51,615 nt of DNA, from the NCBI GenBank assembly GCA_019634415.1, contig JAHQVJ010000194.1, positions 1 to 51,615 on the forward strand, in the 5' to 3' direction. How positions within the stretch are numbered: position 1 is the stretch's first letter; each line of letters opens with the position of its first letter. This DNA is from Myxococcales bacterium (GTDB lineage: Bacteria > Myxococcota_A > UBA796 > GCA-2862545). The notes beneath the pieces were generated by a model. That model was given only the letters and a program-made list of their open reading frames with translations. It was not told the origin of the DNA and did not search any database. This document shows positions 51,600-51,615 of this stretch, piece by piece. Both the position numbers and the translations under genes were made by a program.

Positions 51600-51615
51600 G
51601 GTCGGCCGGCCGACC
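51600..51615. repeat. Perfect 16-bp palindrome at window end
   Basis: GGTCGGCCGGCCGACC is self-complementary over all 16 bases and ends exactly at the window edge, 65 bases after the last stop codon. It may be part of a terminator hairpin that continues outside, or a protein-binding palindrome. The next gene is not visible, so neither can be tested here. Confidence 0.3.

Overview
This is about 51.6 kb of GC-rich, gene-dense DNA with no rRNA, tRNA, CRISPR array, insertion sequence or prophage gene that I can recognise. The content points to a myxobacterium-like member of Myxococcota. The signs are many lipoproteins with Ser/Thr/Asp-rich linkers, a MopE-type metal-binding lipoprotein, a TIGR02996 protein, a Ser/Thr kinase with a formylglycine-generating-enzyme-like (FGE-like) tail, a DUF4388 (PATAN) repeat protein and a terpene synthase. 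The lineage is inferred from protein families only. No gene-free gap exceeds 300 bases; the largest is 29879-30128, where I see no gene or clear signal.

Layout. Positions 1-7005 hold a frame-shifted lipoprotein cut by the window edge, two small unknown proteins, a YhiN-type flavoprotein, a TIGR02996 protein, a polytopic membrane protein and a broken alpha/beta hydrolase. Positions 7187-16649 form a purine-degradation island: xanthine dehydrogenase (xdhA, xdhB), membrane cytochrome c urate hydroxylase (puuD, opposite strand), allantoinase, an allantoicase-OHCU decarboxylase fusion, HIU hydrolase and a DUF6986 aldolase-like protein. Together they take hypoxanthine/xanthine through urate, HIU, OHCU, allantoin and allantoate to ureidoglycolate and urea. 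A cystathionine beta-lyase-like gene follows 11 bases later. Positions 18102-27401 carry a ricin-like lipoprotein, a lipase-like hydrolase, an aromatic amino acid decarboxylase-like enzyme, small membrane proteins, a flavin amine oxidase-like protein coupled to a GNAT-phosphotransferase fusion, and an M28 peptidase.

Positions 27512-29878 contain two divergent regulated units, SRPBCC-ArsR and hydrolase-TetR, separated by 187 bases that carry two sets of operator-like inverted repeats. Positions 30129-34200 hold the most unusual group: an orphan CpaF-type N-terminal domain, a lone Rad50-like ATPase, and, 33 bases away and divergent, a Ser/Thr kinase whose FGE-like tail is interrupted by a RecD2/RuvA-type helix-hairpin-helix module. 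Then come a half-length CBS protein and a class I terpene synthase translationally coupled to a 68-residue ORF.

Positions 35944-43601 are mainly secreted or surface lipoproteins, one reading frame broken. The end of the window has a TPR-sulfotransferase, a globin overlapping a five-repeat DUF4388 membrane protein, a hydrolase-like lipoprotein, an AraC regulator divergent from a membrane-anchored CDGSH/ferredoxin-like fusion, and a small lipoprotein.

Three loci (1-691, 6134-7005, 40980-42181) have interrupted frames. They may be genuine decay or assembly/consensus errors; the sequence alone cannot decide.
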